A stretch of DNA of 64,000 nucleotides from Muribaculaceae bacterium (GCA_017557425.1 JAFYYU010000019.1:1-64000); one strand, 5' to 3'. Counted from the first letter of the stretch, positions 14,943 to 25,354 are shown. Notes: a model not told the origin generated them from the letters alone. Numbers and translations are program-made.

Positions 14943-17405
14943 TTACACGGGATCGACGTCGTAATAGAGGCGCACGTTCTTCATCCGGGCATCAGCGGCA
15001 AGCATCTGTTCATAGAGCGTGCGCAGGATGCCCTTGACTTTAGCCATCGAAGCAGATGTTTCCATCTTCAGGGTCACTTGACGGATGTAGAGGTTTTGCA
15101 CCTTGGCAACCAAGGGTGTCATCGGTCCCAACACCCTTGTCCCGAACACCTGGCGCAGCAGACCGCTATAACGCACTGCCAGCTCGCCCACTGTAGCATC
15201 ATCTCGGTGTTTGAGGTAAATGTTGATGACCTTGGTGAACGGGGGATATCCAAATTGCTGTCGGTCAGCGAGTTCATGTTGGTAAAAACCCTCGTAATCG
15301 TGGGCTTGGACATACTTGATGACATCGTGCTCGGGATTACTGGTCTGGATGATGACCTGACCTTGTTTGTGCGCCCTGCCGGCACGTCCCGACACTTGTT
15401 CAAGCATGTCGAAGGCCCGCTCGTGGCTGCGGAAGTCCGGGAAATTGATCATCGTGTCGGCATTGAGGATGCCCACAATGCTCACGGCATCAAAATCCAG
15501 CCCTTTTGTGATCATTTGGGTACCCACCAGGATGTTGGTGCGGTGCTGCGAGAACTCATCGATGATGCGGTCATAACTGTTCTTGCTGCGGGTAGTGTCC
15601 AGATCCATGCGCGAGATTTTCTCGTCAGGAAACAGGGCGTCGATGTCGTCCTCGATGCGTTCAGTGCCGTAACCGATGATTTCAAGGCCAGGCAACTGGC
15701 AGGCGGGGCACAGGTCGGGCAGAGGAATCGTGTATCCGCAGTAGTGGCACACCAGGCTGCGGCTGTGCTTGTGGTAGGTGAGTGACACGTCGCAGTTCTC
15801 GCACTTGGGCACGGAGCCGCACTCCTTGCAGCGCACCATGGGCGAATAACCGCGGCGGTTCTGGAACAGAATGACCTGCTCTTCGTTTTTCAATGCTTTG
15901 CGGCAATTGTCAATGAGTTCGTTGCTGAACAAGCCATGCATCTCTCGCCGTTTGCGGGCGTCAAGAGTGTCGATGACCTTGACATCGGGCATCTTGATGT
16001 CGCCATAGCGCGTCAGCAGTTTCACCAATCCGTATTTTCCTTCAAGTGCATTGTGATAGACTTCGATAGCGGGTGTCGCCGAGCCTAATACGGTCTTGGC
16101 TCCATGCATCTGTGCCAGCACCAGAGCCGCGTTGCGTCCGTTATAGCGTGGAGCGGGATCCTGTTGTTTGTAGCTGCTGTCATGCTCCTCATCCACAATG
16201 ACCAGTCCCAGGTTGGAGTAGGGGAGAAATACCGATGAGCGTACGCCAATGACGACGCACGGTTCACTGCTGTCCAGCAGGCGTTTCCAGATGTCCACGC
16301 GCTCGTTGTCGCTGAACTTGGAATGGTAGATGAGCAGTTTATCGCCAAAAACTCGTCGCAATCGGCGTGTGAGTTGGGTCGTCAGCGCTATCTCGGGAAC
16401 AAGATAGAGCACCTGCTTGCCCAACTTTAATGCGTCGGCAATGAGTTGCATATAGACTGACGTCTTGCCGCTGCTGGTCACTCCATGCAGCAGGGTGATG
16501 GCGTGCTCGCGCATAGACTGGTGGATTTCCCCATAAGCGCGTTTCTGCTCTTCGCTCAACGTTGGCGGTTCCTCCAGCACGCTGCCCAAGTCGGCAAAAC
16601 GGTTGATTTCTTTCTTATATATTTCAAACATGCCCCGCTTCACTGCCTCGTGCAATACCGCACCACTCACTCCAGCGCGTTTTAGCAGGTTGTCTTTGCT
16701 TACCTCACGTACCTCGCCGCCTTGCAGCCAGCGTGACATGTCCAGATAGGCAAGCAGCAGCGCCTCTTGTTTGGGCGCCCGTTTCAGTTGGTCAAAGTAT
16801 TGGTGCAGAGACTGTTCGTCATCGCGGGCGATAGTCAGTCTGACGCACGATTCGGTTTTGGGCCGGTAATTGTCCACAACACGCTCGCTCACGTGCAGGG
16901 CTTCCATATCCAGCAAGTGGCTGACATTACGCTCTACGGTCTTGAATCCGGTTGCCCGTGCGATTTCGGCAATCTGGACGCGTCCACGTTGAGCGGTGAA
17001 GTCCAGAATGACACGCTCGTGGTCAGTCAACTGCCCTGGCTCGCTCTCCTCAAAGTCGGGATTTACGCTGATTGTCGTCTCGCTTTCCACTTTCAGTCCC
17101 GAGGGTACAGCCGCTTTATAGACTTCGCCCATTGAGCACAGGTAGTAGTCGGCAATCCATTGCCAAAAGTTCAGTTGGGGATGACGAACGATGGGTTTGT
17201 CATCGAGTGTGCCCAAAATCTCTTTTATGTCATAGCCCTTGGGTTCCCTGTCGTGCAAGCTCATCACAATAGCAGTGAAAATCTTTTTGCGGCCGAAGGG
17301 AACCAGTACCCGCATGCCGATTGATAGCGCCATCCCCTCGGGAATACGGTAGGTATAGGTGCCGGGAAGGGCTAAAGGAAGCAATGTTTCGGCAAATTTG
17401 GGCAT
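14943..17405 (-). CDS. priA: Primosomal replication-restart helicase PriA
   Basis: 820 residues. It is an SF2 3'-5' helicase that reloads the replisome at stalled forks. An N-terminal DNA-binding domain (residues 1-~105) begins PKFAETLLPLALPGTYTYRIPE. Walker A is HGVTSSGKTSVYM, the DEEH box is VIVDEEHDSSYKQQDPAPRYNGR, and the zinc-binding cysteines come in CxxC groups between CKECGSVPKCENC and CPACQLPG. Helicase motif VI is EQVSGRAGRAHKQG. Length is near normal for Bacteroidota. No terminator or operon partner was seen, and the 155-bp gap behind it holds no gene. Confidence 0.96.
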   Translation of the reverse strand: MPKFAETLLPLALPGTYTYRIPEGMALSIGMRVLVPFGRKKIFTAIVMSLHDREPKGYDIKEILGTLDDKPIVRHPQLNFWQWIADYYLCSMGEVYKAAVPSGLKVESETTISVNPDFEESEPGQLTDHERVILDFTAQRGRVQIAEIARATGFKTVERNVSHLLDMEALHVSERVVDNYRPKTESCVRLTIARDDEQSLHQYFDQLKRAPKQEALLLAYLDMSRWLQGGEVREVSKDNLLKRAGVSGAVLHEAVKRGMFEIYKKEINRFADLGSVLEEPPTLSEEQKRAYGEIHQSMREHAITLLHGVTSSGKTSVYMQLIADALKLGKQVLYLVPEIALTTQLTRRLRRVFGDKLLIYHSKFSDNERVDIWKRLLDSSEPCVVIGVRSSVFLPYSNLGLVIVDEEHDSSYKQQDPAPRYNGRNAALVLAQMHGAKTVLGSATPAIEVYHNALEGKYGLVKLLTRYGDIKMPDVKVIDTLDARKRREMHGLFSNELIDNCRKALKNEEQVILFQNRRGYSPMVRCKECGSVPKCENCDVSLTYHKHSRSLVCHYCGYTIPLPDLCPACQLPGLEIIGYGTERIEDDIDALFPDEKISRMDLDTTRSKNSYDRIIDEFSQHRTNILVGTQMITKGLDFDAVSIVGILNADTMINFPDFRSHERAFDMLEQVSGRAGRAHKQGQVIIQTSNPEHDVIKYVQAHDYEGFYQHELADRQQFGYPPFTKVINIYLKHRDDATVGELAVRYSGLLRQVFGTRVLGPMTPLVAKVQNLYIRQVTLKMETSASMAKVKGILRTLYEQMLAADARMKNVRLYYDVDPV

Positions 17406-17560
17406 ATTTTACTGGTTAATTCTTTGCTTTAAACTTATAATTTATCAGCAGTGATTATCAATGTATAAGACTTGTCAAATAAGGACAAATTTGTCAAATT
17501 ATAACAACGGTTTTTATATTAAATAATCACTTTATATAATATGGATTAAATTATTGTATA

Positions 17561-18754
17561 TCAATCAGTAGAATGATTGATATAAAGGTACTTGCGATAG
17601 ATTTTGTCTTCCTTGACAGCGGTTGCTGCCCAGCTCACTTCGGGCGGCAGCTGCTGGTCGATGTTTTCGCTCAGCAGTTCCACGGCTCGGTCGGTGAATC
17701 GTTCAACGAAATTGTCTCCCAGGTCTATGGCGTTCTCTCGTCCTACAGCCTCGGCGGTGCCGATGACATTGGTGGCTACAACGTGTGCACCACACGACAG
17801 GGCCTCAATGACTACGAGAGGCAGTCCCTCGAGGCTGCTGGGCAACACAAGCAGGTCAACGCAGTTGAGAATGTCGGGAATCTCTTCGGGCGGCACTTTT
17901 CCGGTAAAGTGGCATTTGACCCCCTTATCGGCCATTAGGCGGCGGGTCTCATCGAGCTGTACTCCGTCACCTATTGCCCAGAAGGTCAATCCCTTGCCAT
18001 ACTTGGTTTCAAGCATTTTATAGATTTCGGGCAGTAAGGTCACATTCTTTACGGGTTCGAAGCGTCCGACAAAGGCGACAACCTTTTTGTCATCTTTCAC
18101 GCCGTAATCCTTGCGCAGCTGGGTCCGCAGCTCGTCATTATATAGGCGGAACTGGGCGCTGGCCCCGTTGAGCAAGACCTCGGCGGGAAAACCGTCGGTC
18201 AATTCGGCATGGGCCTTGTCAAGCAGTCCCTGACTGACGAAGAAGTTGCAAGTAGCGTCATGCAGGAGTTTGATAGTCAGTTCTTTGATCATCGGGTCAC
18301 GGGGTGGGTCGGTATAGATGCTCGCGCCATGCCATGTGATGAAACTGGGAATGTGCAGGTGTTGGCCGGCAAACACGGCAGCGTGCCCCACGATGCGGTC
18401 ATGGGCGCTCACCAGGTCGTGGCCGCGCATTTCCCATCCCAACCGATGCAGGCGACGTATCAGTGCCCGTGGCGGTTTGTGAAACAAGCGGTGCATGATG
18501 GCGTCACTCCAGCGGCGCCTGAACCAGGTGATGTGTACGTTCACTCCGTCGGCAAGGATCTCATCGGGACGGGAATGCACCTTTTTAGTGTGGCGCACAC
18601 GGCGCATGAGCCATCCGTCGTAAACCTGCAACATGTGTACATCTATCTTGTAATCAGCGATTTGCTGCAAGTGCTTCACCCGGTTGATGACCGCATTGAA
18701 AACACCTAGCCGCCGATTGATGTCACCCTCGAATAGTACTGCAATCTGTTTCAT
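17561..18754 (-). CDS. GT4 family glycosyltransferase
   Basis: 397 residues from the ATG at 18754. A 25-codon upstream extension is open but runs across a good promoter, so it was rejected. It begins KQIAVLFEGDINRRLGVFNAV. A GT-B layout follows: an acceptor half with HDLVSAHDRIVG and TWHGASIYTDPPR, then the nucleotide-sugar half with VAFVGRFEPVKN and the E-x7-E-like motif PSSLEGLPLVVIEALSCGAHVV. It is probably a sugar transferase for a surface glycan or glycolipid. It is the only gene between tRNA-fMet and priA, so its pathway cannot be read from context. Confidence 0.88.
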   Translation of the reverse strand: MKQIAVLFEGDINRRLGVFNAVINRVKHLQQIADYKIDVHMLQVYDGWLMRRVRHTKKVHSRPDEILADGVNVHITWFRRRWSDAIMHRLFHKPPRALIRRLHRLGWEMRGHDLVSAHDRIVGHAAVFAGQHLHIPSFITWHGASIYTDPPRDPMIKELTIKLLHDATCNFFVSQGLLDKAHAELTDGFPAEVLLNGASAQFRLYNDELRTQLRKDYGVKDDKKVVAFVGRFEPVKNVTLLPEIYKMLETKYGKGLTFWAIGDGVQLDETRRLMADKGVKCHFTGKVPPEEIPDILNCVDLLVLPSSLEGLPLVVIEALSCGAHVVATNVIGTAEAVGRENAIDLGDNFVERFTDRAVELLSENIDQQLPPEVSWAATAVKEDKIYRKYLYINHSTD

Positions 18755-18778
18755 AACATCCCATTGTTTTAAGTTTAG

Positions 18779-18810
18779 CAAATGTACACATGTTTCGCCA
18801 ACTATGCAAG
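18779..18810 (-). promoter_or_regulatory. Promoter of GT4 glycosyltransferase
   Basis: Minus strand: CTTG (18807-18810), 20 bases, TACATTTG (18779-18786). It lies 24 bases before the chosen start, which supports starting at 18754. Confidence 0.6.
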
Positions 18811-18842
18811 TCATGTTATGGTTTTTCACCCGAAATTGATAT

Positions 18843-18875
18843 AAAAAAAGAGGCCAAGCATGACGCTTGACCTCT
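18843..18875 (-). terminator. Terminator of tRNA-fMet gene
   Basis: Minus strand: AGAGGTCAAGC, loop GTCAT, GCTTGGCCTCT, then a run of seven T. It begins 6 bases after the tRNA 3' end. Confidence 0.88.
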
Positions 18876-18881
18876 GTCTAG

Positions 18882-18953
18882 TAGCGGGAGCCAGACTCGA
18901 ACTGACGACCTTTGGGTTATGAGCCCAACGAGCTGCCACTGCTCCATCCCGCA
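18882..18953 (-). tRNA. Initiator tRNA-fMet (CAT)
   Basis: 72 bases with a full cloverleaf. The acceptor stem has six pairs, with positions 1 and 72 (T and T) unpaired, which is the initiator hallmark. The anticodon stem ends in three G-C pairs (TTGGG-CTCATAA-CCCAA), also an initiator hallmark, and the anticodon is CAT. The T arm is GTCAG-TTCGAGT-CTGGC. The body closely resembles E. coli tRNA-fMet. CCA is not encoded. It is a single-gene unit with its own promoter and terminator. Confidence 0.93.
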
Positions 18954-18964
18954 ATTTGCGAGTG

Positions 18965-18995
18965 CAAAATTACTGCTTTTTTGTGACCTGGCAAG
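18965..18995 (-). promoter_or_regulatory. Promoter of tRNA-fMet
   Basis: Minus strand: CTTG (18992-18995), 19 bases, TAATTTTG (18965-18972). The tRNA 5' end lies 11 bases downstream. Confidence 0.7.
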
Positions 18996-19070
18996 CATTT
19001 TTGCTCGAAAAATGTGCTGTTTAACATATTTTTACCAAAAACAATAGGGACTATTGTCTTTTGAACCCTC

Positions 19071-19109
19071 AAAAATAACCACGCGACACTCCAAATTGAG
19101 GTCGCGTGG
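19071..19109 (-). terminator. Terminator of fumarase gene
   Basis: Minus strand: CCACGCGAC, a 13-base loop, GTCGCGTGG, then TTATTTTTG. It begins 27 bases after the fumarase stop. Confidence 0.75.
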
Positions 19110-19136
19110 CTTTGTTCAGACTGTGTCCTGTGCGGG

Positions 19137-20762
19137 TTACAGGCCAATTTTCTTGAAGAAATCGTTGCCCTTGTTGTCCACGAGGATAAAGGCGGGGAAG
19201 TCCACGACGCGGATTTTCCACACGGCCTCCATGCCCAGCTCAGGATACTCTACACACTCGATGCTCTTGATGCTCTCCTGTGACAGGATGGCTGCAGGGC
19301 CGCCAATGCTGCCCAAGTAGAAACCGCCGTGCTTCTTGCAGGCGTCGGTCACCTCCTGGCTGCGGTTGCCCTTGGCAATCATCACCATGCTGCCGCCCAA
19401 GCTCTGGAACAGGTCAACGTAGGGGTCCATGCGGTTGGCAGTCGTCGGGCCCATCGAGCCGCAGGGCATGCCTTGCGGGGTCTTGGCGGGACCGGCATAC
19501 AGCACGGGATGATTCTTGATGTACTCGGGGATGCCCTCGCCGCGGTCATAGCGCTCTTTCCACTTGGCATGGGCGATGTCGCGGCCCACAATGATGGTTC
19601 CGCTCAGCGATACGCGGGTCGATACGGGATACTTGTCGAGGATGGCAAGCGTCTCGCTCATGGGACGGTCCAGGTCGATCTTGATGCCGTCGCCCTCGCC
19701 GGCCTGTCGCAGTTCTTCGGGAATCAATTCGGTGGGTTTGTCGTCCAGTTTCTCGATCCACACGCCGTCGGCATTGATTTTGGCTTTGATATTGCGGTCG
19801 GCACTGCAGCTCACGCCCAAGCCGATGGGGCACGATGCGCCATGGCGGGGCAGACGCACGATGCGTATGTCATGTGCCATGTACTTGCCGCCGAACTGGG
19901 CACCCAAGCCGATCTTGTATGCTTCTTCCAGCACCTGTTTTTCCAGTTCCACATCGCGGAAGGCGCGTCCCGTCTCGTCGCCCGTGGTGGGCAGGTTGTC
20001 ATAGTAGTGGGTCGAGGCCAGCTTGACGGTCAGCAGGTTCTTCTCGGCACTGGTGCCGCCGATGACGAATGCGATGTGGTAGGGTGGGCAGGCTGCCGTA
20101 CCCAGTGTGCGCATCTTATCGACCAGGAAGGGAACCAGCGTGCCCGGATTGAGCACGGCCTTGGTCATCTGGTACAAATAGGTCTTGTTGGCGCTGCCGC
20201 CACCCTTGGTGACGCACAGGAAGTGGTACTCCATACCCTCGGCGCACTCCAGGTCAATCTGGGCAGGCAGGTTGCAGCGGGTGTTTATTTCCTCATACAT
20301 GCTCAGCGGGGCATTCTGCGAGTAGCGCAGGTTCTCCTGGGTGTAGGTGTTATAGACGCCGCGGGCGAGGGCTTCCTCGTCACAGAAGCCGGTCCACACC
20401 TGCTGGCCTTTCTCGCCGTGGATGATGGCGGTGCCGGTGTCTTGACACAAGGGCAGCTGGCCCTTGGCGGCCACCTCGGCATTACGCAGGAAGGTCAGTG
20501 CCACATACTTGTCGTTGTCGCTGGCTTCAGGGTCGCGCAAGATCTTGGCCACCTGTTCGTTGTGGGAACGGCGCAGCAGGAAGTTCACGTCGCGGAATGC
20601 CTGTTGGGCCAGCATCGTCAATGCCTCGGGCTCGATTTTCAGGATAGGTTTGCCCTCAAACTCGCCCACCGACACGTAGTCGCTGGTCAGTTTGTAGTAT
20701 TCGGTTTCATCTTTGCCCAACTGGAACATGGGCGCATAGCGGAATTCGGGATTGTTTGCCAT
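19137..20762 (-). CDS. Class I (iron-sulfur) fumarate hydratase
   Basis: 541 residues. It is an oxygen-sensitive [4Fe-4S] enzyme that hydrates fumarate to malate (or the reverse) in the cytoplasm, serving the reductive TCA branch of anaerobic Bacteroidales. The N-terminal alpha part has [18 protein letters not shown] and [12 protein letters not shown]. The C-terminal beta part has [35 protein letters not shown] and [14 protein letters not shown]. Alpha and beta parts are fused, as in FumA/FumB. Length is typical. Its promoter sits inside the end of the upstream pseudouridine synthase gene. Confidence 0.95.
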   Translation of the reverse strand: MANNPEFRYAPMFQLGKDETEYYKLTSDYVSVGEFEGKPILKIEPEALTMLAQQAFRDVNFLLRRSHNEQVAKILRDPEASDNDKYVALTFLRNAEVAAKGQLPLCQDTGTAIIHGEKGQQVWTGFCDEEALARGVYNTYTQENLRYSQNAPLSMYEEINTRCNLPAQIDLECAEGMEYHFLCVTKGGGSANKTYLYQMTKAVLNPGTLVPFLVDKMRTLGTAACPPYHIAFVIGGTSAEKNLLTVKLASTHYYDNLPTTGDETGRAFRDVELEKQVLEEAYKIGLGAQFGGKYMAHDIRIVRLPRHGASCPIGLGVSCSADRNIKAKINADGVWIEKLDDKPTELIPEELRQAGEGDGIKIDLDRPMSETLAILDKYPVSTRVSLSGTIIVGRDIAHAKWKERYDRGEGIPEYIKNHPVLYAGPAKTPQGMPCGSMGPTTANRMDPYVDLFQSLGGSMVMIAKGNRSQEVTDACKKHGGFYLGSIGGPAAILSQESIKSIECVEYPELGMEAVWKIRVVDFPAFILVDNKGNDFFKKIGL

Positions 20763-20809
20763 AAAACTGTTGTTTGGGTTATTGTTTGATTAATGTTTGT
20801 TCAATGCTG

Positions 20810-20840
20810 CAAAATTAGTGAATTATCTTCACATGTCAAA
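20810..20840 (-). promoter_or_regulatory. Promoter of fumarase
   Basis: Minus strand: TTTG (20837-20840), 19 bases, TAATTTTG (20810-20817). This is an exact consensus match. The -33 box lies within the last codons of the gene ending at 20829. Confidence 0.75.
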
Positions 20841-21497
20841 GCCCAGGCGCTTGAAGTCGTCGGGCAGGGGAGCGGTAATGTCGATTTCTTTGCCGCTCAC
20901 TGGGTGGATGAAGCGTAAGCGGTGTGCCTGTAACGAGATTCCCCCGTCCGGGTTGCTGCGGGGGGCGCCGTACTTCAGGTCACCCTTGATGGGGCAACCG
21001 ATGGCCGACAGCTGGGCACGGATCTGATGTTTGCGACCGGTGATGAGGTCGATTTCCATTAGCCAGTATCGCTGGCTGGCGGCGATGACGCGGTAACGCA
21101 GCTCGGCTTTCTGATGGCCCTCGCGAGGTACGATACTCACATGGGTCTTGTTATTACTTTCCACGCTCTTGAGATAGTGTGTGAGGGTGCCCTCTTGCTC
21201 GGGAGGCTGCTTTCCCACCACCGCCCAGTAGGTCTTGTGCACCTCGCCCTTGCGGAAAAGCTCGTTCATGCGCGACAGACCTTTACTGGTCTTGGCCATG
21301 ACCACCAGTCCGCACGTCGGGCGGTCGATGCGGTGTGTCACCCCCAGAAACACATTGCCTGGCTTGTTGTATTTCTCTTTGATCCAGGCTTTTACCGTGT
21401 CGATTAGCGTGGGGTCACCCGTGCGGTCTCCCTGTACTAGTTCGCCTGCGCTCTTGTTGACGATGATGATGTGATTGTCGTCGTAAACTATTTCCAT
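20829..21497 (-). CDS. RluA family pseudouridine synthase
   Basis: 222 residues consisting of the catalytic domain only, with no S4 RNA-binding domain in front. The active-site motif is GVTHRIDRPTCGLVVMAKTSKGL, whose Asp is the catalytic nucleophile. Later motifs are TGRKHQIRAQLSAIGCPIKGDLKYG and LQAHRLRFIHPVSG. It isomerises uridines in rRNA or tRNA. The short form resembles RluA/TruC-type enzymes more than RluD. It is monocistronic, with the fumarase gene following under its own promoter. Confidence 0.9.
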   Translation of the reverse strand: MEIVYDDNHIIIVNKSAGELVQGDRTGDPTLIDTVKAWIKEKYNKPGNVFLGVTHRIDRPTCGLVVMAKTSKGLSRMNELFRKGEVHKTYWAVVGKQPPEQEGTLTHYLKSVESNNKTHVSIVPREGHQKAELRYRVIAASQRYWLMEIDLITGRKHQIRAQLSAIGCPIKGDLKYGAPRSNPDGGISLQAHRLRFIHPVSGKEIDITAPLPDDFKRLGFDM

Positions 21498-22000
21498 GTT
21501 GTTGTATCACTCATGCCCGGCCATTGATGGCCTGCGAGCGCAAAATTAATGAATTTCCCGCACATTACATTCCCAAATGGACAAAAATGGTCCATTATGC
21601 TCTTCGGAACGCTATAAAAACTTGGTTGATAGGCGGCAAATAGGAGTCCTTTGTGGACTTTTTCCATAGGTAGCTGGTTTTAAGCGCTTTACAAAACCGG
21701 AATATCAATTTGGCAAAAAAAATTGAAAAGTTTTTTACAGATGTACATTAAATTAAAAAAAAACCATTAACTTTGCAAGCCTTTCTTTTTATAAGATGTG
21801 GTGTTAAGAAACTAAGAGCTTGTACAAATCCAATATATTGTTAGGATTGACTTGAATGGTTTTTCGTGAGGCCACTATGGTGATTTTCATGGATGGTCAG
21901 AGTGAATACTTTAGTTTTGAAGCCATATTGTGAACAGAGGAAAAGGTAATAGAAAACGTCATCAACTTAAACTTAATAATTAACAATTAAACTAAATTTT
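21498..22000. other. Intergenic region, susC leader
   Basis: 503 bases without a convincing gene. On the minus side, TAATTTTG at 21541-21548 is a candidate -7 box for the pseudouridine synthase gene. A small hairpin (AGTCC, five bases, GGACT, then TTTTT) lies at 21645-21664. The plus side has TAACTTTG at 21768-21775, giving a leader of about 220 bases for the susC gene. The sequence just before the susC ATG is A/T-rich, as usual in this group. Confidence 0.5.
21768..21775 (+). promoter_or_regulatory. Candidate -7 box of the susCD operon
   Basis: TAACTTTG. No TTTG at 19-20 bases upstream was found, only A/T-rich sequence. Confidence 0.4.
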
Positions 22001-25000
22001 ATGAGTCTAAAACATTTACTCTTGTTCCTTGTCATGGCACTTGCCTCGCTGGGCGTTGCGGCCCAGATTACGGGTACAGTGTTAGACGAGAACAACGAAC
22101 CGGTCATCGGTGCGTCTGTCGTTCAGCAGAGTAACCCCAAGAACGGCGTCGCAACCGATATCGACGGTCATTTTACCTTGAATGTGCCTGCAGGCACCAA
22201 GATTAAGATTACCTATGTGAGCTATGAAGAAGTGGTCATTGCCGCCAAGGCTGGTATGACCGTTGTCCTCAAGCCCAAGGGTGAGCAGCTTAAAGAGGTC
22301 GTTGTCACTGGTTACCAGAAGGTGGATAAACGACTCTTCACCGGTGCAACCCAGAGCGTCGATGCCGAGAAGACAAAACTCTCGGGTGTCGCCGACGTCA
22401 GCCGTGGTCTGGAAGGCCGCGTGTCGGGTGTGCAGGTGCAGAACGTGTCAGGTACCTTTGGTACCGCACCCAAGATCCGTGTGCGCGGTGCTACCTCAAT
22501 CTATGGTAGCTCCAAGCCTCTGTGGGTAGTCGATGGTGTAGTACTTGAGGATAACGTGGACATCAGCGCCGATGACCTCTCGTCGGGTGATGCCAACACG
22601 CTGATTGCCTCGGCCGTTGCCGGCTTGAATGCCGACGATATCGAGAGCTTCCAGATTCTGAAGGACGGTTCTGCAACTTCAATTTATGGTGCAAAGGCTA
22701 ACGCTGGTGTGATTGTGATCACCACCAAGACCGGTCGCAAGGGTACTAGCTCAATCAACTACACCGGTGAGTTCACCTACCGACTCAAGCCCAACTACCG
22801 CGACTTTAACATCTGCAACTCTCAGGAGCAGATGAGTATCTTGCGCGAGATGGAGCAGAAGGGTTGGCTCGAGTATGCCAGCTTGGTAAACGGTAGCACA
22901 TCGGGTATTTACGGTCAGATGTACAATCTGATTAACACCTATGATCCCGAAACCGGTCAATACGCTCTGCCCAACACGCAAGCTGCCCGCAACGATTTCT
23001 TGCGTGAGGCCGAGTTCCGCAACACCGACTGGTTTGACCTGCTGTTCAATGACAATATCCTGCAGAACCACTCGGTGAGCATCTCTGGCGGTACCGACAA
23101 GGGCTCGTTCTACACCTCGGCTTCGGTAATGCTCGATCCGGGATGGTACAAGAGCAGCCGTGTTGAGCGTTACACCTTCAACGCCAACGCCATCTACAAC
23201 ATCACCGACAATCTGAAACTCAAGATCTTGAATAGCGACAGCTTCCGTGACCAGAAGGCTCCGGGTACCTTGAGCCAGAATGTGGACGTCGTTTTCGGTG
23301 AGGTAAGACGTGACTTTGATATCAACCCCTACAGCTTCGCCTTGAACACCGCGCGTACCGTATCCCCTGAGATGCGCTATAACCGCAACTACACTTCGTT
23401 CAATATCTTTGACGAGTTGGACCAAAACTCGATCGATCTCAATGTGACCGACCTCAAGTTCCAGGGCGAGCTCAGCTACAAGCCCATCATCAAGCAGGAT
23501 CAGACCCTCGAGTTCAATATCTTGGGTTCGATGCGCGTTGTGAATTCCGAGCAGAATCACTATGTGATGGACAACAGTAACATGGCCAATGCCTATCGTG
23601 CCGGTATTGACCCTGAGAACGCCATCATCCGTTCCAGCAACTCCTACCTTTATACTGATCCCGACGTCAAGAACAGTCTTCCCGAGACAATCCTTGACAA
23701 GGGTGGTATGCTGTTCTACGAAAAGAACAACACCAAGACCTTCTCGTTCCGTGCATCAGGTCAGTATATGAAGGATTTCCATGAGGGAGATCACATTCTT
23801 GCCCTGTTCGCCGGTATGGAGGCCGTTCGTCTCGACCGTTTCCGCGAGTCGTTCGACGCTTGGGGCGTAGTTTATGCTAACGGTTATCTGCCTTACACCA
23901 ACTACAAGCTCTTCAAGCAGATTCACGAAGAGAATGGTACCTACTACAGCATCGGTGAGTATCACCGCCGCGATATGGCATATTTTGCCAACCTCAACTA
24001 TGCAATCTTTGGACGTTACATCCTTAACGGAACAATCCGCTACGAGGGTTCTAACCAGATGGGCCGCACCAAACAAAACCGTTGGCTCCCCACCTGGAAC
24101 GTGTCGGGTGCATGGAACATCAGTGATGAGCCCTTCTTCCAGAATATGGGCTTGTATCAGAAGGGTACACTTTCCTACGCTAAGCTGCGTTTGAGCTACT
24201 CGCTGACTGCCGAGAGTGGTCCCATGACCCTCGGTCATGCCGAGGCATTGTATTATCCCACCCTGCGCTGGCGTCAGGAGCACAACATCCACGAGATGGC
24301 TCTCTACCTGAGCGGTCTGGGTAACAGCGACCTTACCTATGAGAAGAAGAACGAGTTTGACCTCGGTTTCGACTTCGGTCTGTTGTGGAACCGCTTCAAC
24401 GTAGTGTTTGACTGGTTCGTTCGTAACAACTTCGACCTGATTGGTCGCATCCGCACCGAGGGTATCGGTGGTGAGACCGAGAAATTTGGTAACGTGGCCG
24501 AGATGAAGTCCCACGGTATCGAGTTTACCTTCACTTCTCACAACATCCAGCCCAAGCGTCCGGGTAACTTCGGATGGACCACCGACTTGACCTTCTCTTA
24601 TGCCGATACCAAGATTACCAAGCTGCAGGCCCGCTCGCGCGTCATCGACTTGGTTGTAGGTACAGGTTTCGCCCTCCAGGGCTATCCTCACCGCGCTATC
24701 TTCTCAATTCCTTTCGCAGGTCTTGATGAGCATGGTCTTCCTCTTGTTATCGATGAGAGTGGTGAAATCTCAAATACCGGTCTGAACTTCCAGGAGACCG
24801 AGAGCCTCGACTTCCTCAAGTATGAGGGTCCCGTTGATCCCACCATCACTGGTGGTTTAGGAAACACCTTTGATTTCAAGGGCTTCCACCTGAATGTCTT
24901 CATGACCTACGCTTTTGGCAACAAACTGCGTCTTGATCCTACTTTCAGGTCCAGTTACAGTGACTTGACATCGTTCACCAAGGACTTCAAGAACCGTTGG

Positions 25001-25354
25001 GTTCTCCCCGGTGATGAGGCCTATACCGATGTTCCCGCTATCGCATCACGCCGTCAGGCTTACTCCAACTACTACCTGAGTATGGCCTATAATGCTTACA
25101 ACTACAGTACTGCACGCATTGCCGATGGTGGTTTCATCCGTCTGAAAGAGATCTCTTTGACCTATGACGTTCCCAAGTCATTCATTACGCACCTGCGTCT
25201 TACCAACGCATCTGTTAAGCTGGCTGCTACCAACATCTGCCTGCTGTATGCTGACAAGAAACTCAATGGCCAGGATCCCGAGTTCTTCAACAGTGGTGGT
25301 GTGGCTTCGCCCAACCCCAAGCAGTTCACCCTCACCGTGCGTCTGGGTATGTAA
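22001..25354 (+). CDS. SusC/RagA family TonB-dependent receptor
   Basis: 1117 residues. A signal peptide ends near AAQ (residue 22). A carboxypeptidase-regulatory-like domain follows (ITGTVLDENNEPVIGASV through about residue 95), then KEVVVTGYQKVDKR, a plug domain (SGVADVSRGLEGRVSGVQVQ, VRGATSIYGSSKPLWVVDGVV, ILKDGSATSIYGAKANAGVI) and a 22-strand barrel ending in an aromatic-rich strand. It imports oligomeric nutrients through the outer membrane using TonB energy. A SusD partner follows 51 bases later. Codon use here is strongly biased (GGT, CGT, AAC, TTC), which suggests high expression. The nutrient cannot be told, because no glycoside hydrolase is in the operon. Confidence 0.96.
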   Translation: MSLKHLLLFLVMALASLGVAAQITGTVLDENNEPVIGASVVQQSNPKNGVATDIDGHFTLNVPAGTKIKITYVSYEEVVIAAKAGMTVVLKPKGEQLKEVVVTGYQKVDKRLFTGATQSVDAEKTKLSGVADVSRGLEGRVSGVQVQNVSGTFGTAPKIRVRGATSIYGSSKPLWVVDGVVLEDNVDISADDLSSGDANTLIASAVAGLNADDIESFQILKDGSATSIYGAKANAGVIVITTKTGRKGTSSINYTGEFTYRLKPNYRDFNICNSQEQMSILREMEQKGWLEYASLVNGSTSGIYGQMYNLINTYDPETGQYALPNTQAARNDFLREAEFRNTDWFDLLFNDNILQNHSVSISGGTDKGSFYTSASVMLDPGWYKSSRVERYTFNANAIYNITDNLKLKILNSDSFRDQKAPGTLSQNVDVVFGEVRRDFDINPYSFALNTARTVSPEMRYNRNYTSFNIFDELDQNSIDLNVTDLKFQGELSYKPIIKQDQTLEFNILGSMRVVNSEQNHYVMDNSNMANAYRAGIDPENAIIRSSNSYLYTDPDVKNSLPETILDKGGMLFYEKNNTKTFSFRASGQYMKDFHEGDHILALFAGMEAVRLDRFRESFDAWGVVYANGYLPYTNYKLFKQIHEENGTYYSIGEYHRRDMAYFANLNYAIFGRYILNGTIRYEGSNQMGRTKQNRWLPTWNVSGAWNISDEPFFQNMGLYQKGTLSYAKLRLSYSLTAESGPMTLGHAEALYYPTLRWRQEHNIHEMALYLSGLGNSDLTYEKKNEFDLGFDFGLLWNRFNVVFDWFVRNNFDLIGRIRTEGIGGETEKFGNVAEMKSHGIEFTFTSHNIQPKRPGNFGWTTDLTFSYADTKITKLQARSRVIDLVVGTGFALQGYPHRAIFSIPFAGLDEHGLPLVIDESGEISNTGLNFQETESLDFLKYEGPVDPTITGGLGNTFDFKGFHLNVFMTYAFGNKLRLDPTFRSSYSDLTSFTKDFKNRWVLPGDEAYTDVPAIASRRQAYSNYYLSMAYNAYNYSTARIADGGFIRLKEISLTYDVPKSFITHLRLTNASVKLAATNICLLYADKKLNGQDPEFFNSGGVASPNPKQFTLTVRLGM

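Noticed and set aside
19329-20789. 486-codon plus-strand frame opposite the fumarase gene
   Set aside because: It is the antisense of a clear class I fumarase and shows low-complexity V/G/H/Q-rich sequence typical of shadow frames.
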